Below are positions 5,659-5,664 of a stretch of DNA of 5,664 bases, piece after piece; within the stretch, counting starts at the first letter, position 1; each line of letters starts with the position of its first letter. This stretch comes from Campylobacteraceae bacterium (GTDB lineage: Bacteria > Campylobacterota > Campylobacteria > Campylobacterales > Sulfurovaceae): positions 1 through 5,664 of the forward strand of contig JALUKJ010000031.1 of the NCBI GenBank assembly GCA_027056615.1, written 5' to 3'. The translations under genes were made by a program, and so were the position numbers. The notes under the pieces are model-generated. The model was not told the origin of the DNA and searched no databases. It saw only the letters and a program-made list of their open reading frames with translations.

Positions 5659-5664
5659 TTTACT

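Overview
The window is AT-rich DNA of a type typical of Campylobacterota (the former Epsilonproteobacteria). The strongest pointers are a two-component pair resembling the ArsR/ArsS (HP0166/HP0165-type) family of that phylum, an AguB-type amidase with the form found in its polyamine pathway, and the overall low G+C. I cannot name a genus; a Sulfurimonas/Sulfurovum/Arcobacter-like relative would fit. I see no prophage, insertion sequence, CRISPR array, tRNA or rRNA.

Layout. Positions 1-247 are very AT-rich and hold no convincing gene, only two overlapping tiny reading frames and an 11-bp hairpin. On the minus strand, 248-1093 encodes prolipoprotein diacylglyceryl transferase (Lgt). The 300-base gap between lgt and the next gene is not empty. 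It holds a good sigma70-type promoter (1168-1195), then a near-perfect 25-bp inverted repeat (1211-1235 with 1311-1335) ending in a run of five T. I read this as a candidate rod-shaped small RNA of about 137 nt with three CU-rich, anti-Shine-Dalgarno-like motifs in its unpaired parts. A second promoter (1350-1378) follows for a two-component operon: an OmpR-family response regulator (about 1406-2086, probably started at a rare ATT codon) and its membrane histidine kinase (2096-3319).

On the minus strand, tail to tail with the kinase gene and overlapping it by 6 bases, is a lipoprotein with lysozyme-like motifs (3314-4156). Upstream of it in the same direction are a truncated haemoglobin (4243-4725) and N-carbamoylputrescine amidase AguB (4786-5658). 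These three genes lie head to tail with gaps of 60 and 86 bases.

How the parts fit. The kinase and regulator form one signalling system. The lipoprotein is a substrate type for Lgt, though that link is general and not a sign of a dedicated pathway. AguB makes putrescine, and the globin probably handles NO or O2. The most unusual parts are the candidate small RNA, the non-canonical start codon of the response regulator, the degenerate ATP-binding G1 box of the kinase, and the uncharacterised lysozyme-like lipoprotein.
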